DNA from: Paraburkholderia dinghuensis
GTDB lineage: Bacteria; Pseudomonadota; Gammaproteobacteria; Burkholderiales; Burkholderiaceae
DNA length: 63,592 nt
NCBI RefSeq assembly: GCF_003837865.1
Contig: NZ_RQIS01000026.1
Span: forward strand, 1 to 63,592
Reading direction: 5' to 3'
The position numbers and the translations under genes are program-made. Positions 61,756 to 63,592 of this stretch are shown here, piece by piece. Below the pieces are notes generated by a model. That model searched no databases, was not told the origin of the DNA, and saw nothing but the letters and a program-made list of their open reading frames with translations. The number at the start of each line of letters is the position of its first letter. The first letter of the stretch is position 1.

Positions 61756-63592
61756 TTTTTCACCGAATTAACAACTCCACCCCAAAACGAATTGATTGAA
61801 TTTTGGATAGACGTAGCGATACCACTCGCATTGAACGCATTCGCAGCCTCGTTGACAACAGGCGTGGCGATTGGATTTATTGTCGAAACCCGATCTGAAA
61901 CAACTGAAGTCAATCCGTTTTGCCAATATTGGCCTACGTTCGGCCGCACTAACTGGCTGACGCCATCGGCTGTTATCCCGACCACGGTCGCACCATATGT
62001 CGCCGAATCGAATATAGGTATGTAGGGTGATGGAAGGGATGCTGCCGCCGCAGTCACTGATCCAAATCGCCCAGCAGTAGTCGAAATCATCGAAGCCACG
62101 TCCGCAGTGGTCGTTCGTACGTAGTCAAGGTCAGCCTGATCGAATTTGGTAAACGGCCCCGTGATATTGAACGATAAGCCGGACGGATATACCCCAGGCG
62201 AAGCCGAATACTGCTGGGGCAGGGGTACATCCTGGCCGTTTGTATTCGCCAGGATAAATTTCTGGAGCGCAGCGTTGGGTGCTCCGAGCACCTGGGTTGA
62301 ATATCCGGTGGCGGTATCTGTAATCCAGGTCGTTCCGTCCTGGGGAGGTGCCCCAAAATATACCGTCGCGGCAGCGCCACTCTGTGTGCCGCTTATGTCG
62401 CTATAGCCCATCAGCCCAAGCTGGTTGGCAAACTGGGTTGCGGTAACAGGAGAGCCGTCCGGGTTGGTAAGGCCTGCCGCGGCAGCCCGCATGGCTAACT
62501 CTTTTGGCAGGTCCTTTTCGGTTCCCTTGTCGAGTATGCGGTTGTACGTGTCCACGCTCGATGCCGTTGATGCACCTGCCGTACCTCCTACCAGCGCACC
62601 ACCGAGGTTCGCCGCGATGTTCGCCACCAGATTGCCGAGCAGTTCCGAGCCGGTTTCCGAGGCGATGCCCTTCGACAGTTCGTTAAGTTGCTTGCCGGCC
62701 AGTGAGGTCAGCCCCGCAGCCACCCCGCCGCCTGCGGCCGTAAATATACTGCCACCGCCGAGCCCGCCAATCAGCGCACCACCTGCCGCCTGCAACAGCG
62801 CGCGGTTGTCTCCCCCTTCGTCCCAGGCATCATAGGTCGCCTTATCGGTAGCCGTATCGCGCTTCTTGTCCGCATACGCGCCAATTCCCTGCGCCACGAC
62901 CTGACCCGCAGCCTGCGCCGCCTGCATCGTGTCCGCCTGCTGGTTCAGCAGATTCTGGACGTCAGGCGTGGCCGACACGGTACCGTTGGTATTCGCCGTA
63001 TCGCGACTCAGGCTCGATACGTCCTGCGTCTGGTCTGCCTGATCCGTAATCGAGATCGTTCCCGCGCCGATCGCGCTGCGCGTGGTTGCGCTCGAATCGC
63101 CGCTCTCGCTCTGCGTGATCATTGGCGAGATGGCAGGCGCACCACTCACCGAACCTGGCCCTAGCGCCTTGCCTGTGTTCTGGATACCCACACCCGCACT
63201 GATCCCGTTGCTGTTCGCGCTGTAGTGCGAGTGGTTTTCGATATCGCTGTAGGTGAGTGTTCCCGTCGTCAGGCTGTTCTTTTCCGCGTCCGCCGTGCTC
63301 GATATCACCGCGCCTTTGAGGTCCGTATTGCCGCCGACGCTGACGGCGAAGCCACCGCTGCCCGCATTGATACCCGCCTGCTCGTTGACCTGCGCATAAG
63401 TTCCATCGCCGTGTCCGTTCTGCGCGCCGAAGCTCACGCTGCCGCCCGCCTGACTGATGCTGAACCCGCCCCCCGCGCTTGACTGATGCGCATTGCTTTG
63501 CGTCGTGTCCTGCACGCTCTGGATGTTCAGGTTGCCGCCGACGCTTGCCGTCACCTGCCCGCCATTGACCTGCGAGCCGATAACGTTGGTAT
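61752..63592 (-). CDS. cdiA: CdiA/BcpA-type contact-dependent inhibition effector, C-terminal part (partial)
   Basis: Over 600 codons of the 3' end; the 5' end is outside the window. The visible part begins with Fil_haemagg-2-type repeats (GGNTDLKGAVISSTADAEKN). A Gly/Ala-rich region follows (LIGGLGGGSIFTAAGGGVAAG), then a pretoxin-like segment TYNRILDKGTEKDLPKELA... NPDGSPVTATQFANQLG, comparable to the NRQLH-type junction of Burkholderia BcpA. The last 210 or so residues are the variable toxin region, ending NSFWGGVVNSVKK. It is delivered to neighbouring cells by contact; CdiB exports it. Confidence 0.88.
   Translation of the reverse strand, partial: TNVIGSQVNGGQVTASVGGNLNIQSVQDTTQSNAHQSSAGGGFSISQAGGSVSFGAQNGHGDGTYAQVNEQAGINAGSGGFAVSVGGNTDLKGAVISSTADAEKNSLTTGTLTYSDIENHSHYSANSNGISAGVGIQNTGKALGPGSVSGAPAISPMITQSESGDSSATTRSAIGAGTISITDQADQTQDVSSLSRDTANTNGTVSATPDVQNLLNQQADTMQAAQAAGQVVAQGIGAYADKKRDTATDKATYDAWDEGGDNRALLQAAGGALIGGLGGGSIFTAAGGGVAAGLTSLAGKQLNELSKGIASETGSELLGNLVANIAANLGGALVGGTAGASTASSVDTYNRILDKGTEKDLPKELAMRAAAAGLTNPDGSPVTATQFANQLGLMGYSDISGTQSGAAATVYFGAPPQDGTTWITDTATGYSTQVLGAPNAALQKFILANTNGQDVPLPQQYSASPGVYPSGLSFNITGPFTKFDQADLDYVRTTTADVASMISTTAGRFGSVTAAAASLPSPYIPIFDSATYGATVVGITADGVSQLVRPNVGQYWQNGLTSVVSDRVSTINPIATPVVNEAANAFNASGIATSIQNSINSFWGGVVNSVKK

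Overview
The window is high-GC DNA from a Burkholderiaceae chromosome, most likely Paraburkholderia, Caballeronia or Burkholderia. The evidence is the Burkholderia-type trimeric porin, the YSC84/SYLF lipoprotein, the short H-NS protein with a YxDPKTGxTWSGRG tail, the DUF746 protein and the Burkholderia-style CDI locus. Genes are dense, most starts have clear Shine-Dalgarno sequences, and there is one tRNA (Val-GAC).

Layout. 1-2.1 kb: probable end of an IS3-type element, then a CidA/LrgA-LrgB pair and a SYLF lipoprotein. 2.1-11.9 kb, minus strand: a YeeE/TsuA sulfur-compound transporter, then a fermentative operon transcribed as OFA formate transporter - ackA - pflB - pflA - pta. 11.9-14.9 kb: sparse DNA with a MarR regulator, an unattached MarR-type palindrome, a small membrane protein and a decayed ABC permease. 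14.9-16.7 kb: chemoreceptor and tRNA-Val. 16.8-29.8 kb: a continuous phenylpropanoid block, hcaEFCBD (minus strand), hcaR, mhpR and mhpABDFEC (plus strand). It covers every step from phenylpropionate or cinnamate to pyruvate, acetyl-CoA and fumarate/succinate, but contains no uptake gene. 29.9-41.5 kb: housekeeping and hypothetical genes, including a phospholipase C-like phosphoesterase, a GntP permease, H-NS, release factor 3 and a PatZ-like protein acetyltransferase. 41.6-43.7 kb: a TPR/SPINDLY O-GlcNAc-transferase-like protein. 43.8-47.5 kb: four genes of an oxidative L-fucose pathway. 47.5-57 kb: thioesterase, AGE-family epimerase, an Ala-rich membrane-anchored protein, a 51-aa protein behind twin 12-bp motifs, a flavin reductase-like protein, a porin and PBP1A.

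57-63.6 kb, minus strand: a contact-dependent inhibition (two-partner secretion) locus that leaves the window. The 3' part of cdiA overlaps a small membrane immunity gene. Next comes a relic module made of a 172-bp duplication carrying a dead cdiB start, an orphan toxin tail and a second immunity gene. The intact cdiB follows, overlapping a DUF746 zinc-ribbon gene that is frameshifted, and then a 152-aa protein. The divergent centres and conserved edges of the two toxin/immunity modules are the mark of cassette replacement by recombination. This is the most interesting part of the window.

All functional calls come from reading the sequence; no database search was run.
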